Assembly: GCF_965227365.1 (NCBI RefSeq)
Contig: NZ_OZ245754.1
Location: 1,922,001-1,986,000 of the forward strand
Length of the DNA: 64,000 nucleotides
Direction of reading: 5' to 3'
Source: Hwanghaeella sp965227365
GTDB taxonomy: Bacteria > Pseudomonadota > Alphaproteobacteria > UBA8366 > Aestuariispiraceae
Below the pieces are notes generated by a model. That model saw nothing but the letters and a program-made list of their open reading frames with translations, had not been told where the DNA came from and did no database searches. Every line of letters begins with the position of its first letter. The stretch's first letter is position 1. The translations under genes were made by a program, and so were the position numbers. Shown piece by piece: positions 1 to 8,416 of the stretch.

Positions 1-336
1 CAGCACCAGGGCGGGAATTTGAAAACACAGTGACTTGCCGGCGCCGGTCGGCATCACGGCAAGTACGTTTTCGCCGGCCAGAAGGGCCTGGATTGCACGG
101 GACTGGCCGGGACGCAGTCCGGAAAAACCGAAGACGCCGTGCAGTACCGCATCCACGGGGGATGCGGGTGCGAGGTCCGGAGTTTGGGATTCCGATGAAA
201 AAGCGCTGCCGTCCATGCCGTTCTGGGTCTTCGATTCAGGCGGGCATGGCAATGTCCGATCCGCGCAACCGGTGATTTTGCCTCCGAGGATAGGCTGCTT
301 GAACGCTTCGATTTGACCTTGAATGAAATCGAACAT
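1..336 (-). CDS. recQ: ATP-dependent DNA helicase RecQ, N-terminal part (cut by window edge)
   Basis: This is the N-terminal 112 codons of a RecQ-family 3'-5' DNA helicase that continues beyond the window. The family motif 0 (FGFSGLRPGQ, residues 69-78) and Walker A (MPTGAGKS, 95-102) are intact, followed by LCFQIPALVL as in RecQ. The start is uncertain. ATG at 336 gives about 45 residues of unconserved N-terminus and no Shine-Dalgarno, and its first base is part of a TGCA palindrome that serves the divergent boxC promoter. The internal ATG at 216 gives an N-terminus closer in length to E. coli RecQ, but also without a good ribosome site. The family call is secure; the start is not. Confidence 0.88.
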   Translation of the reverse strand, partial: MFDFIQGQIEAFKQPILGGKITGCADRTLPCPPESKTQNGMDGSAFSSESQTPDLAPASPVDAVLHGVFGFSGLRPGQSRAIQALLAGENVLAVMPTGAGKSLCFQIPALVL

Positions 337-346
337 GCATTATAAT
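319..346 (+). promoter_or_regulatory. Predicted sigma70-type promoter of the boxCB operon
   Basis: A perfect -10 box TATAAT (341-346) lies 16 bp downstream of a -35-like TTGAAT (319-324). Transcription would start near 353, about 120 nt before the boxC start codon. The -10 box sits inside the first TGCA palindrome, so a bound repressor would block polymerase. Confidence 0.6.
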
Positions 347-349
347 GCA
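336..349. promoter_or_regulatory. TGCA-N6-TGCA palindrome (operator 1, over the -10 box)
   Basis: The sequence TGCATTATAATGCA is a perfect palindrome made of two TGCA half-sites six bases apart. BzdR and BoxR, the benzoyl-CoA-responsive repressors of bzd and box clusters, are known to use TGCA-containing operators, so a BoxR-type repressor is the likely ligand. It covers the -10 box of the boxC promoter and touches the possible recQ start codon at 336. Confidence 0.6.
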
Positions 350-380
350 CACACATCGAGAGGCGCGATTCTATAAAAAA

Positions 381-394
381 TGCATTATGATGCA
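381..394. promoter_or_regulatory. TGCA-N6-TGCA palindrome (operator 2, in the 5' leader)
   Basis: TGCATTATGATGCA repeats operator 1 with one base changed in the spacer. It starts 45 bp downstream of operator 1, at roughly +29 to +42 of the predicted transcript. Two sites flanking the start point fit cooperative repression by a BoxR/BzdR-like protein. Confidence 0.55.
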
Positions 395-471
395 CATTCC
401 GGTTGCCGCCTCGTTTGGATGACCGGATCACAAAAGGGCGGCGAAGCCCCAACGAAATTGGAAGAGGCGAC

Positions 472-2181
472 ATGAACGTAGCGGAACGCAAGGTCGAGGC
501 GGCCGGCCCGGCTCCCCAAAACCAGACCTTCGATAACATCGTCACCTATGACCGGGATCCCAGCAGTTACAGGCATTGGTCGATGGATATCGACGGCGAT
601 GTCGCGACCCTCACCCTTAAGGTCGATGAGGATGGTGGACTGCGCCCCGGCTATAAGTTGAAGCTCAATTCCTACGACCTCGGCGTCGACATGGAATTGC
701 ATGACGCGGTTCAGCGTATCCGTTTTGAACATCCGCAGGTGAAGGTCGTGGTCCTGACCAGCGGACTGGACCGGATGTTCTGTGCCGGTGCGAACATTTA
801 CATGCTGGGCACGTCCAGCCACGGCTGGAAGGTGAACTTCTGCAAGTTCACCAACGAGACGCGCAACGGTTTGGAAGATTCCAGCAAAGGCGAAGGCCTG
901 AAATTCCTCGCCGCGTGCAACGGCGTAACCGCCGGTGGCGGCTACGAAGTGGCGTTGGCCTGCGATGAGATCCTGTTGATCGACGACCGCTCCAGCGCCG
1001 TCAGCCTACCGGAAGTGCCGCTTCTGGGCGTGTTGCCCGGCACGGGCGGTCTGACCCGTATTACGGACAAGCGCAAGGTGCGTCGTGACCTCGCCGATGT
1101 GTTCTGCACGTCGGAAGAAGGTGTGCGTGGTAAGAAGGCCCAGGATTGGGGGCTCGTCGATCATATCGCCACCAGCCGGAACTGGGATGAGAAAGTCGCT
1201 GAGCGTGTCGCGGCCCTGCGTGCTCAGAGCGACCGCTCGGAAGCTGCCCAGGGGATCGCCTTGCCGCCGGTAGCGCGTGAAATGGACGACAAGGGCTATC
1301 ACTATCCACATGTCGACGTCGAAATCGATAATGATCGCCGTGTCGCCACCATCACCGTGAAGGCGCCGGACGGCGAAATCGCCTCAACGCCTGAGGCGAT
1401 CCAGGCGGAAGGGGCGGCGTGGTATCCTCTCGCCATGGCGCGGGAATTGGACGACGCGATCCTGATGCTGCGCACGAATAACGAGGAAATCGGCGTCTGG
1501 CTGCTGAAGACCAGCGGGGAGGCGGCCAACGTTTTAGCCATGGACGCGGTTCTGGCGGAGAATGAAGGCTATTGGCTGGTCAAGGAAACGATCGCCATGC
1601 TGCGCCGGACGCTGTCCCGGCTGGATGTGTCGTCCCGCTCCATGTTTGCCATCATCGATGAAGGCTCCTGCTTCGCGGGGACGTTCATGGAGTTCGCTCT
1701 GGCCGCGGACCGCAGCTACATGTTGGACCTTCCCGACGACCCCGATGCGGCACCGTCCACTACGCTCTCGTCGATGAACTTCGGTGCCTACTACACGATC
1801 GTCGGGAACAGCCGGTTGTCCGGGCGGTTCTATGATGACGAAAAGGCGGTTGAAGATCTCAAGACGATCGTCGGCGAAGAACTCACCGCGCCGGATGCCG
1901 AAGAGCGTGGCCTGGTGACCTTCATTCCGGACGATATCGATTGGGAAGACGAGATCCGGATCGCGGTCGAGGAAAGGTCGAGCCTGTCCCCCGACGCGCT
2001 GACGGGCATGGAGGCCAATCTGCGTTTCGGCGGTCAGGAGACCATGCTGACGCGGATCTTTGGTCGGCTTTCCGCCTGGCAGAACTGGATATTCATTCGC
2101 CCGAACGCGGTTGGTGACAAAGGCGCATTAAAGCTGTTCGGCACCGGCACCAAGGCGGATTTCGACCGCCGCCGGGTCTAA
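472..2181 (+). CDS. boxC: 2,3-epoxybenzoyl-CoA dihydrolase (benzoyl-CoA-dihydrodiol lyase) BoxC
   Basis: BoxC hydrolytically opens 2,3-epoxybenzoyl-CoA, releasing formate and giving 3,4-dehydroadipyl-CoA semialdehyde in the aerobic box pathway for benzoate. The 569-residue product has crotonase-fold features: an oxyanion-hole stretch around FCAGANIYML (103-112), GGGYE (155-159) and SLPEVPLLG (178-186). Glu159 and Glu181 are 22 residues apart, the spacing of the catalytic glutamates reported for BoxC. ATG 472 is chosen because GAGG lies just upstream at 464-467; the open frame extends further upstream without such a site. boxB follows after 65 nt, so the two are probably one transcript from the TGCA-regulated promoter. 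The assignment is strong over the whole length. Confidence 0.95.
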   Translation: MNVAERKVEAAGPAPQNQTFDNIVTYDRDPSSYRHWSMDIDGDVATLTLKVDEDGGLRPGYKLKLNSYDLGVDMELHDAVQRIRFEHPQVKVVVLTSGLDRMFCAGANIYMLGTSSHGWKVNFCKFTNETRNGLEDSSKGEGLKFLAACNGVTAGGGYEVALACDEILLIDDRSSAVSLPEVPLLGVLPGTGGLTRITDKRKVRRDLADVFCTSEEGVRGKKAQDWGLVDHIATSRNWDEKVAERVAALRAQSDRSEAAQGIALPPVAREMDDKGYHYPHVDVEIDNDRRVATITVKAPDGEIASTPEAIQAEGAAWYPLAMARELDDAILMLRTNNEEIGVWLLKTSGEAANVLAMDAVLAENEGYWLVKETIAMLRRTLSRLDVSSRSMFAIIDEGSCFAGTFMEFALAADRSYMLDLPDDPDAAPSTTLSSMNFGAYYTIVGNSRLSGRFYDDEKAVEDLKTIVGEELTAPDAEERGLVTFIPDDIDWEDEIRIAVEERSSLSPDALTGMEANLRFGGQETMLTRIFGRLSAWQNWIFIRPNAVGDKGALKLFGTGTKADFDRRRV

Positions 2182-2246
2182 GTCGCCGGTGACGGAAACG
2201 CCGAAGAACTAAAGAACAACGACGCAATCGAGGAAGTGTATACGCC

Positions 2247-3668
2247 ATGAGCATCAACTATCAGGAAAAGATCCCGAACAACGTGGACCTGGCGCATGAC
2301 CGCCGGCTCCAGCGCGCCCTGGAACACTGGCAGCCGCACTTCATCGATTGGTGGAAGGATCTGGGGCCGGAAGGTTTCATGAATTCCGACGTCTACCTGC
2401 GGACCGCGGTCAGCGTCGACGCAAAGGGTTGGGCCCATTTCGGCAAGGTGAAGATGCCGGAATACCGTTGGGGTATCTTCCTTGCCGATCGTGACCCGAA
2501 CCGGAAAATCGGTTTTGGCGATCATTACGGGGAAGCCGCCTGGCAGGAAGTCCCCGGTGAATTCCGCGCGCCGCTGCGCAATCTGATCGTAACGCAGGGC
2601 GATACGGAACCGGCTTCCGTCGAACAGCAGCGCCTTCTGGGGCTGACCTGCCCGTCGCTCTACGATCTGCGCAACCTGTTCCAGGTGAACGTGGAGGAGG
2701 GGCGGCACCTTTGGGCGATGGTCTATCTGCTTCACGCCTATTTCGGCCGCGACGGTCGCGAGGAGGCGGAAGAACTGCTGCATCGCCATTCCGGCGATCC
2801 GGACAATCCGCGGATCCTGGGAACGTTCAATGAGCCGATCGACGATTGGCTGAGCTTCTTCATGTTCACCTATTTCACGGACCGTGACGGTAAGTTCCAG
2901 TTGAAGAGCCTGGCCGAGAGCGCGTTCGACCCGCTGGCGCGTACCTGCCAGTTCATGTTGACGGAAGAGGCGCACCACATGTTCGTCGGCGAAACGGGAA
3001 TCGGCCGTATCGTCAAGCGGACGCTGGAAATCATGAAGGAAACCGGCACCGACGATCCGGACACGATCCGCAAGGCGGGCGGAATCGATCTGCCGTTGCT
3101 GCAGCGCTACATCAATTTCTGGTTCTCCAGCTGCCTCGACCTCTTCGGTTCGGAAAGTTCGTCCAACGCGGCCACTTATTTCGCCAACGGCCTGAAGGGG
3201 CGGGCGGATGAAACGAAGTACGAGGACCACATCTGCGCCAATACATCTTATGACCTGGAAGTGCCGGACGGCACGGGAACGCGGATCGACGCAATCCCAA
3301 CCAGGAATGCGATGAACGAAATCGTTCGCTCCGCTTATGTCGAGGACTGCAAGATCGGCCTGATCCGATGGAACCGTCTGATCAAGAAGGCGGGCTACGA
3401 CGTTGAACTGACCCTGCCGTCCACGCATTTCCGGCGCAATATCGGGCCTTGGTCCACCGTGAAGACGACGCCGGAAGGAAAGATCATTCCGGAAGCCGAA
3501 TTCAATGCGAAGGTAGGTGGCTGGTTGCCGTCGGAAGGGGATCGCGCCTATGTGAAGTCACTGATGGTGCAGGTTACCGATCCGGGCAAGATGGCCGGAT
3601 GGATCGCACCGCCGGATCGCGGCATCAACAGCCAGCCAGTCGACTACGAATACGTCAGTATTCACTGA
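2247..3668 (+). CDS. boxB: Benzoyl-CoA 2,3-epoxidase oxygenase subunit BoxB
   Basis: BoxB is the di-iron oxygenase that epoxidises benzoyl-CoA at C2-C3, taking electrons from the reductase BoxA. The 473-residue length is the family norm. The di-iron ligands can be read: Glu121, Glu151/His154 in EEGRH, Asp212 in FTDRDGK, and Glu241/His244 in LTEEAHH, each one residue later than in the Azoarcus enzyme as I recall it. A GAGGAAG ribosome site precedes ATG 2247. The gene ends the operon and is followed by a strong terminator. BoxA and benzoate-CoA ligase are not in the window, so they must be encoded elsewhere or replaced. Confidence 0.96.
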   Translation: MSINYQEKIPNNVDLAHDRRLQRALEHWQPHFIDWWKDLGPEGFMNSDVYLRTAVSVDAKGWAHFGKVKMPEYRWGIFLADRDPNRKIGFGDHYGEAAWQEVPGEFRAPLRNLIVTQGDTEPASVEQQRLLGLTCPSLYDLRNLFQVNVEEGRHLWAMVYLLHAYFGRDGREEAEELLHRHSGDPDNPRILGTFNEPIDDWLSFFMFTYFTDRDGKFQLKSLAESAFDPLARTCQFMLTEEAHHMFVGETGIGRIVKRTLEIMKETGTDDPDTIRKAGGIDLPLLQRYINFWFSSCLDLFGSESSSNAATYFANGLKGRADETKYEDHICANTSYDLEVPDGTGTRIDAIPTRNAMNEIVRSAYVEDCKIGLIRWNRLIKKAGYDVELTLPSTHFRRNIGPWSTVKTTPEGKIIPEAEFNAKVGGWLPSEGDRAYVKSLMVQVTDPGKMAGWIAPPDRGINSQPVDYEYVSIH

Positions 3669-3695
3669 TCTTCCTGTTGTCGATGAAGTCGATTT

Positions 3696-3735
3696 CCACC
3701 GCGCCTCAGGCATGAGGCGCGGTGGTTTTCTTTTT
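3696..3735 (+). terminator. Rho-independent terminator of boxCB
   Basis: A perfect 13-bp stem, CCACCGCGCCTCA paired with TGAGGCGCGGTGG around a GGCA loop, is followed by TTTTCTTTTT. It lies 28 nt after the boxB stop codon. Confidence 0.93.
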
Positions 3736-3790
3736 AAGCAGCCCGGAGTATTCGTGCTTGAAAAGCGTGATCAGGACTTGTCATTCACAC

Positions 3791-4246
3791 TCAGGAAATG
3801 CGTGTAACATTATAAAGTGAAACGAAAAATGCGCCGGATTGGATGGGGATTCGATAGGCGCCCTGCGAGTCGAGCAATTTCACCGCAACCGCTGTCATTT
3901 CCCAGCCGTCGGTCTCGTCGCCCGGCCATTCGGGAAGAATGAGCGGGCGGATTTTGCGTGTTTCTCCAAACTCTCTGACGACGAGCATGTTTTCATAGGT
4001 ATCCGCGGTAAGGCTCGGATTAGCCCATGACCAGAGCCAGGTGCCGGCGGTCGTCGAAATCGATCCCACGGCGTCGAAATTGGCCCGCAGACTCAAGGAT
4101 CCGTCGTTGGAAAACAGGATGGCTCGGTTCTTCTGGTCGAGATCCCACCGTTCGTGGTTTCCAAAACCATATTCGGTGCCGAGGATTGTTTGTTTTCTTT
4201 TCAGCTCCGAAAAGGCCTCCGACAGGAAGCTTTCCCACTGTTCCAT
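3791..4246 (-). CDS. Hypothetical protein, DUF6882-like
   Basis: A 151-residue soluble protein with no signal peptide or membrane segment. Features include a tryptophan-rich stretch (WLWSWANPS, about 69-77) and a C-terminal half containing GWEMTAVAVKLLDSQGAYRIP, which resemble the DUF6882 family of unknown function. The gene stands alone between the boxB terminator and a 500-bp gene-poor stretch. Its surroundings are visibly lower in GC than the neighbouring operons, so recent acquisition is possible. Family membership is from memory and only moderately sure; no function is proposed. Confidence 0.7.
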   Translation of the reverse strand: MEQWESFLSEAFSELKRKQTILGTEYGFGNHERWDLDQKNRAILFSNDGSLSLRANFDAVGSISTTAGTWLWSWANPSLTADTYENMLVVREFGETRKIRPLILPEWPGDETDGWEMTAVAVKLLDSQGAYRIPIQSGAFFVSLYNVTRIS

Positions 4247-4756
4247 CTGAGTCCTCTTTTAAACAAAGCCGGGCTTTGTCCGGCGCAATTTCGATGTGAA
4301 ATCGAGATTCATGGAGAAAAAGACAGTATAAGCAATTTTTAATTGAAAAAAATAGACCTTCCTTCAGATGGGTGAAGGAGGGGCCGGAACCATCCGGCGA
4401 TTCGTTCGTCTAGGATTGATCGCACCTTGGGCGGTGACGTTTCCGACCAACGGTTCCAAACTCGGCGGGCTGCGGAAAAAATTGCCAATGCCGCGTGTCG
4501 TTCCTACATGTATCGTTGGGCTAGGTACAATGGTCACGACGCTGTGATTTGGCGTCGACCGCCGTTTCCAGGTCCGACCAGCCGGTGGAACCGTACACAG
4601 TTCCAAGGTAACGTGCTTCTTCAACAAGTTATTGCGACTTTGAAGAACCTAAAACTGTCGCTAACGGGGTTTGCCACCCCTCTGTAAATACGATAAGCAG
4701 CGGTCCTGCGCGGTATGGGGGGCCGCCGGCAGGTATAGAGTTCAAGACAACAAACG
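4247..4756. other. Gene-poor stretch upstream of the ribA-like gene
   Basis: About 510 bp without a convincing reading frame. The part around 4320-4370 is AT-rich. I looked for an FMN (RFN) riboswitch, which often precedes riboflavin genes, and did not find its conserved core. Short open frames here lack ribosome sites and protein-like composition. It may hold the ribA-like promoter or a small RNA I cannot recognise. Confidence 0.4.
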
Positions 4757-5983
4757 GTGCGCCAAAACCTGATGACCCAACCTCCCAAACTCATAAACGG
4801 GGACAGAACCGCGGCGGCGGTCGATCGCGCGCGCGGCGAATTGCGTCATGGGCGTGCCGTTTTGGTACGCGACGGTGATCGGGCTTTGCTTATCGGTGGC
4901 CTCGAAGCACTGGAAAGTGCTGTTTCCGAAGCCATCAAGGCGCAAGCCTCGGGTCGTTTCGTACTTTTGCTGAACTGGCGCCGGGCCGGTGTGTTGGGCG
5001 CTCACGCCCGGGACGGCGCGCTGGTATCGCTGACCCTTAAAGCCCCTGACGACAGTTTGGCCAGTGCGCAGGAACTTGCCTATGGCGTCCGCGCCCGCGA
5101 ATTGCGCCTTCCCGAACTGGAAGTGATCGAGGATGACCGGCTGGCGGATGCCGCCATGGTCCTGGCGCGGCTTGCCCAACTGGCCCCCGCCCTGATGATC
5201 GCGGAGGTCAGCGGCACGACGACGGCCGATTTGGAGGCCAGCCTGTCGGTCGGCGATGTCCTAACGGTCGACGCGGCGGAAATTCTGCGGGCCGAACAAC
5301 AGACCCCGGTCATACGGCGGGTCAGTGAGGCCCGTGTGCCGTTGCTCGACGGTGTGGAAACGCGCTTCATCGCCTTCCGCGGTCCCATGCCGTCGGATGA
5401 ACAGGTCGCCGTGATCATCGGCAATCCGGATATGGACGGTCCTGTGCCGATGCGCGTTCACTCATCCTGCCTGACCGGCGATGTCTTTGGCAGCCTTCGC
5501 TGCGATTGCGGCGAGCAGTTGGAAACGACTATTCGCAAGCTGACCGCCATGGGCGGCGGTATTGTGCTGTATCTGGCGCAGGAAGGCCGCGGTATCGGTC
5601 TTACCAACAAGCTGCGGGCATATGAACTGCAGGATTCCGGTGTGGATACCTATGATGCCAATGCGCATCTGGGATTTGAACCGGATGAGCGGCGTTTCGA
5701 CATTGCAGGCCTGATGCTGGCGGATTTGGGCGTCAAATCCGTCCGTCTGCTGACCAACAATCCGCGCAAGGTGGATTCCCTGCGCGCCGAAGGCATTGAT
5801 GTCGTCGATCGCGTGCCGCTGACCGGCGGCCTGACGCGGTTCAATGCTCAATACCTTCGCACCAAAGTCGAAAAGGGCGGGCATTTTGGGGAAGCCGCCT
5901 ATTCTCGCGGAACGGATGAGCAAGGGGAGACGAACGAGGACGCGAAGATCGCGCCTTTTCCCGTGGGCAAGGTCGGTTTTTAG
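4757..5983 (+). CDS. ribA: GTP cyclohydrolase II homologue with degenerate N-terminal RibB-like domain
   Basis: The C-terminal half (about 195-390) is a GTP cyclohydrolase II, which opens the GTP imidazole ring to give a 2,5-diamino-pyrimidinone ribotide and formate. The zinc cysteines are Cys238, Cys249 and Cys251 in the HSSCLTGD and RCDCGEQ motifs, and the GTP-binding EGRGIGL and TNNPRK motifs are present. The first ~190 residues have the size of a DHBP synthase domain but lack its acidic DRENEGD motif, so that activity is probably lost. GTG 4757 and ATG 4772 are both possible starts; neither has a good ribosome site. It is not beside ribD (60705) but beside a lipid/glycosyltransferase cluster, so a role outside riboflavin synthesis is plausible. 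Confidence 0.88.
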   Translation: MRQNLMTQPPKLINGDRTAAAVDRARGELRHGRAVLVRDGDRALLIGGLEALESAVSEAIKAQASGRFVLLLNWRRAGVLGAHARDGALVSLTLKAPDDSLASAQELAYGVRARELRLPELEVIEDDRLADAAMVLARLAQLAPALMIAEVSGTTTADLEASLSVGDVLTVDAAEILRAEQQTPVIRRVSEARVPLLDGVETRFIAFRGPMPSDEQVAVIIGNPDMDGPVPMRVHSSCLTGDVFGSLRCDCGEQLETTIRKLTAMGGGIVLYLAQEGRGIGLTNKLRAYELQDSGVDTYDANAHLGFEPDERRFDIAGLMLADLGVKSVRLLTNNPRKVDSLRAEGIDVVDRVPLTGGLTRFNAQYLRTKVEKGGHFGEAAYSRGTDEQGETNEDAKIAPFPVGKVGF

Positions 5984-6033
5984 GGAACGGTCACAAACCT
6001 GACGTCCACTTCAATCCAATCCAGGAGAAAGTG

Positions 6034-6624
6034 ATGCGAAAGCTACTTGCGACGATGGCCGTCCTGGCCATCCCGGCCATGGGTATTCCGAGTGCCGCCC
6101 ATGCGGAACCCCACGAATACGAGATCGACCCGGATCATGCGGCGATCGGCTTCCTGGTCGGTCATGTTGGATACGCGAAGGTTTTGGGGATGTTCCTTGA
6201 AAGCTCGGGTTCCTTCACCTTCGATGAGGAGACGCTGACGCTGTCCGACGTGGAAATCACGGTCGAAACCGACAGCGTCTTCACAAATCACAAGAAACGC
6301 GATCAGCATCTGCGCAGTCCCGATTTCCTGAACAGTCGGGAATTCCCGGAAATGGTCTTTACCATGACCAAGGCGGAAAAAGTCTCCGACACGACCGGGA
6401 AGGTCTACGGCGAGCTGGAATTGATCGGCTTGAAACAGCCGCTTGTTCTGGACGTCACCTTCAACAAGGCGGGCGAGTATCCGTTCAACGACAATTACGC
6501 GGTCGGCATTTCCGCGCGCGGCAGCTTCAAGCGCAGTGATTTCGGCATGATGTATGGCGTCGACAATGGCTGGGTCGGCGACGAGGTCGAACTGATCATC
6601 GAATTCGAAGCCGTTCGCCAATAG
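6034..6624 (+). CDS. YceI family periplasmic lipocalin-like protein
   Basis: A 196-residue YceI-domain protein. Residues 1-25 form a signal peptide ending in AHA. The mature part shows the family pattern: EIDPDHAAIGFLVGH at the start, TNHKKRDQHLRSPDFLN in the middle, and a GxxSxRGSFKRSDFGM motif near the end. Family members are beta-barrels that bind isoprenoid or other amphiphilic ligands in the periplasm. ATG 6034 is preferred over GTG 6031 because AGGAGA at 6023-6028 is then correctly spaced. It follows the ribA-like gene by 50 nt, so the two may be cotranscribed. Substrate unknown. Confidence 0.9.
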   Translation: MRKLLATMAVLAIPAMGIPSAAHAEPHEYEIDPDHAAIGFLVGHVGYAKVLGMFLESSGSFTFDEETLTLSDVEITVETDSVFTNHKKRDQHLRSPDFLNSREFPEMVFTMTKAEKVSDTTGKVYGELELIGLKQPLVLDVTFNKAGEYPFNDNYAVGISARGSFKRSDFGMMYGVDNGWVGDEVELIIEFEAVRQ

Positions 6625-6683
6625 AACCCTTCATTGCAGAACCCTTCACTCCTGCCTCTGGGAAGGTTGGGCGGCGTAGAATC

Positions 6684-7538
6684 TTAATAGGGAGAGCCGC
6701 CGCCCATGCTGAAACTGATCGCCGCCGCCGCGATTGCGGGGGGGAAGGCGAGAAGCGCCAGCTTAAGACTATAGGCGATCGTGCCGATCAATGTGTCGTT
6801 GCTGTGCCAGCCGAGATGATTGGCCAGCGGGATCGATACATAGCACAAGGGCAAGGGCAGCAGCGCCCAGGGCGAGACATCCGTTAGGAAAAGGGCTTGG
6901 GCGCTGAGCGGTGCCAGGACCACGATGATGCCCGCGGCCAGGGCCGGGCCCAAGCGCACGCGCATGGCAATCGGTTCCGCCAGGATGGTGACGCCGATGG
7001 CGACGGCAAGAGCGATCGCATAAAAACCCGTCGTTGCCGTGCCGCCGAATATCAGAACCAATCCCAAACCCAGGGCTGCGGCCCCGTGCGCGACGCGGGA
7101 GAGGGCAGTCGTGGTGGTCCGCGCCAAGGTCGTCACCGCGGCAAAGAGCAGTCCCAGGGCAAGAACGCCTGCAAGTGCCCATTCCATCCCGTCGAACCGT
7201 GGGATCAGCCGTTCCAGGATCCATGCGGCGCCGCCCAGTGCGCCCGCCAGGGGCAGCAACCAGCTTTCCGCGGTGATGCCTTCACCCCTGCCGTAATAGA
7301 CCAGGATCAGGACCGCGCCGGCCAGGATCGGCGCGTAAAAGACCTTCTGCACCGATGAAGTGGGGGGAAAGGGAGGGATGTCGCTGATCGCGGCATAGCA
7401 TCCCGCGAAACCCGCGACGACGCCCAGTATCAGCAGCAGGCTGCACAATCGAACGGAGGAACTTTTTCCGGCAATCAAGGCCAGAACGCCCCCGATAATG
7501 GCCGGGATGGCGACCAAATTCGTCAGCATTTCCAACAT
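6684..7538 (-). CDS. Polytopic membrane protein of unknown function
   Basis: A 284-residue, very hydrophobic protein with about nine predicted membrane helices, short loops and no recognisable catalytic motif. One longer polar loop (about 52-63, DIPPFPPTSSVQK) follows the second helix. It lies downstream of the CDP-alcohol phosphatidyltransferase gene in the same direction, 46 nt apart, so the two probably form one transcript. Its place in the putative lipid cluster suggests a membrane or transport role, but that is inference only. Confidence 0.75.
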   Translation of the reverse strand: MLEMLTNLVAIPAIIGGVLALIAGKSSSVRLCSLLLILGVVAGFAGCYAAISDIPPFPPTSSVQKVFYAPILAGAVLILVYYGRGEGITAESWLLPLAGALGGAAWILERLIPRFDGMEWALAGVLALGLLFAAVTTLARTTTTALSRVAHGAAALGLGLVLIFGGTATTGFYAIALAVAIGVTILAEPIAMRVRLGPALAAGIIVVLAPLSAQALFLTDVSPWALLPLPLCYVSIPLANHLGWHSNDTLIGTIAYSLKLALLAFPPAIAAAAISFSMGGGSPY

Positions 7539-7584
7539 AGTTCGGTTCCTCCGAGGGTTTTCCGAACACTATGCCGCGATTCCT

Positions 7585-8367
7585 TCAGGCGTGGCGCTTA
7601 CTCATCAGGTCAATCACGTCGACGGCGAAGGAGTACAGCAGCAAAACAAGAGACAGTGCGGCGATCCAAGTACTCAACCAAGGCTGCACGATCGGGGCCA
7701 GGCAGACGACGAGGGAAATCACCTGAATAACGCAGATCGTCTTGCGGCGGAGGCTGGGGCCGAGCGGCGCCCGTAGTCCTTGGATCAGGAAGCCGGCCGC
7801 GACGAACAGGTAGCGCAGCAGGCCGGACAGAATGATCCAGGGGCCTGCCTTGCCCTGGTCGACGACCAAGACAGCCAGGATCATGATGAACGCAGCGTCG
7901 GTTTCCTGGTCGAACAAGGCGCCGAATGGCGTTTCGTCGCCGTTCCGACGCGCATACCAGCCGTCGAAGCCATCCATGATCAAGGCGAAGGAACTCACAA
8001 CGACAAAGGTCCAGGCCGCTCCGGCGCTCCAGACCTGCCCGATCGCCCCGGCGACGAGGCAGATCAGCACGCCGCGTCCCATCGTGATGGCATTGGCGGT
8101 GCCGAAACCGGCTTCGGTCCATGGGAATTGGCCCCGGAACCTGTAAAGGCCCCAGCCCACTGCTGCGATCAGGATACTGAAGGCGGTGACCGTATAAGTG
8201 ATGTACATATCCGTGAAAGAGAAAAGGCGTGGCATCAGGAACAGGCCAGCGCCCAGCATGACCGCGGCCCACACGAAATGCACGGCAGGCCACGCTTTCC
8301 CGCCGAAGGCCGGGAAGGGACTGGCCCGCAAAAGGTCGCGGCCGTGTGTATCGTCTTTACGGATCAT
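7585..8367 (-). CDS. CDP-alcohol phosphatidyltransferase family enzyme
   Basis: A 260-residue integral membrane enzyme that joins a CDP-activated lipid or alcohol to an alcohol acceptor. The signature is complete: Asp132, Asp135, Gly136, Ala139-Arg140, Gly149, Asp153 and Asp157 (DGFDGWYAR...FGALFDQETD), on six or more membrane helices. The acceptor cannot be told from sequence; it is not clearly PgsA or PssA. The gene is divergent from the dehydrogenase gene at 8417 with only 49 bp between, so the two transcription units probably share a control region. That makes it a candidate lipid-forming step of the neighbouring glycosyltransferase/methyltransferase cluster. Confidence 0.88.
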   Translation of the reverse strand: MIRKDDTHGRDLLRASPFPAFGGKAWPAVHFVWAAVMLGAGLFLMPRLFSFTDMYITYTVTAFSILIAAVGWGLYRFRGQFPWTEAGFGTANAITMGRGVLICLVAGAIGQVWSAGAAWTFVVVSSFALIMDGFDGWYARRNGDETPFGALFDQETDAAFIMILAVLVVDQGKAGPWIILSGLLRYLFVAAGFLIQGLRAPLGPSLRRKTICVIQVISLVVCLAPIVQPWLSTWIAALSLVLLLYSFAVDVIDLMSKRHA

Positions 8368-8416
8368 CGGAAACTCGTTAGCCAGAAACCGTCTTTACTT
8401 AAGCTAACAAGAAAAT

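Noticed and set aside
2178..3428. 416-codon open frame opposite boxB
   Set aside because: Shadow of boxB, whose di-iron motifs are intact on the plus strand.
4247..4756. Possible FMN riboswitch before the ribA-like gene
   Set aside because: The conserved RFN core segments were not found.
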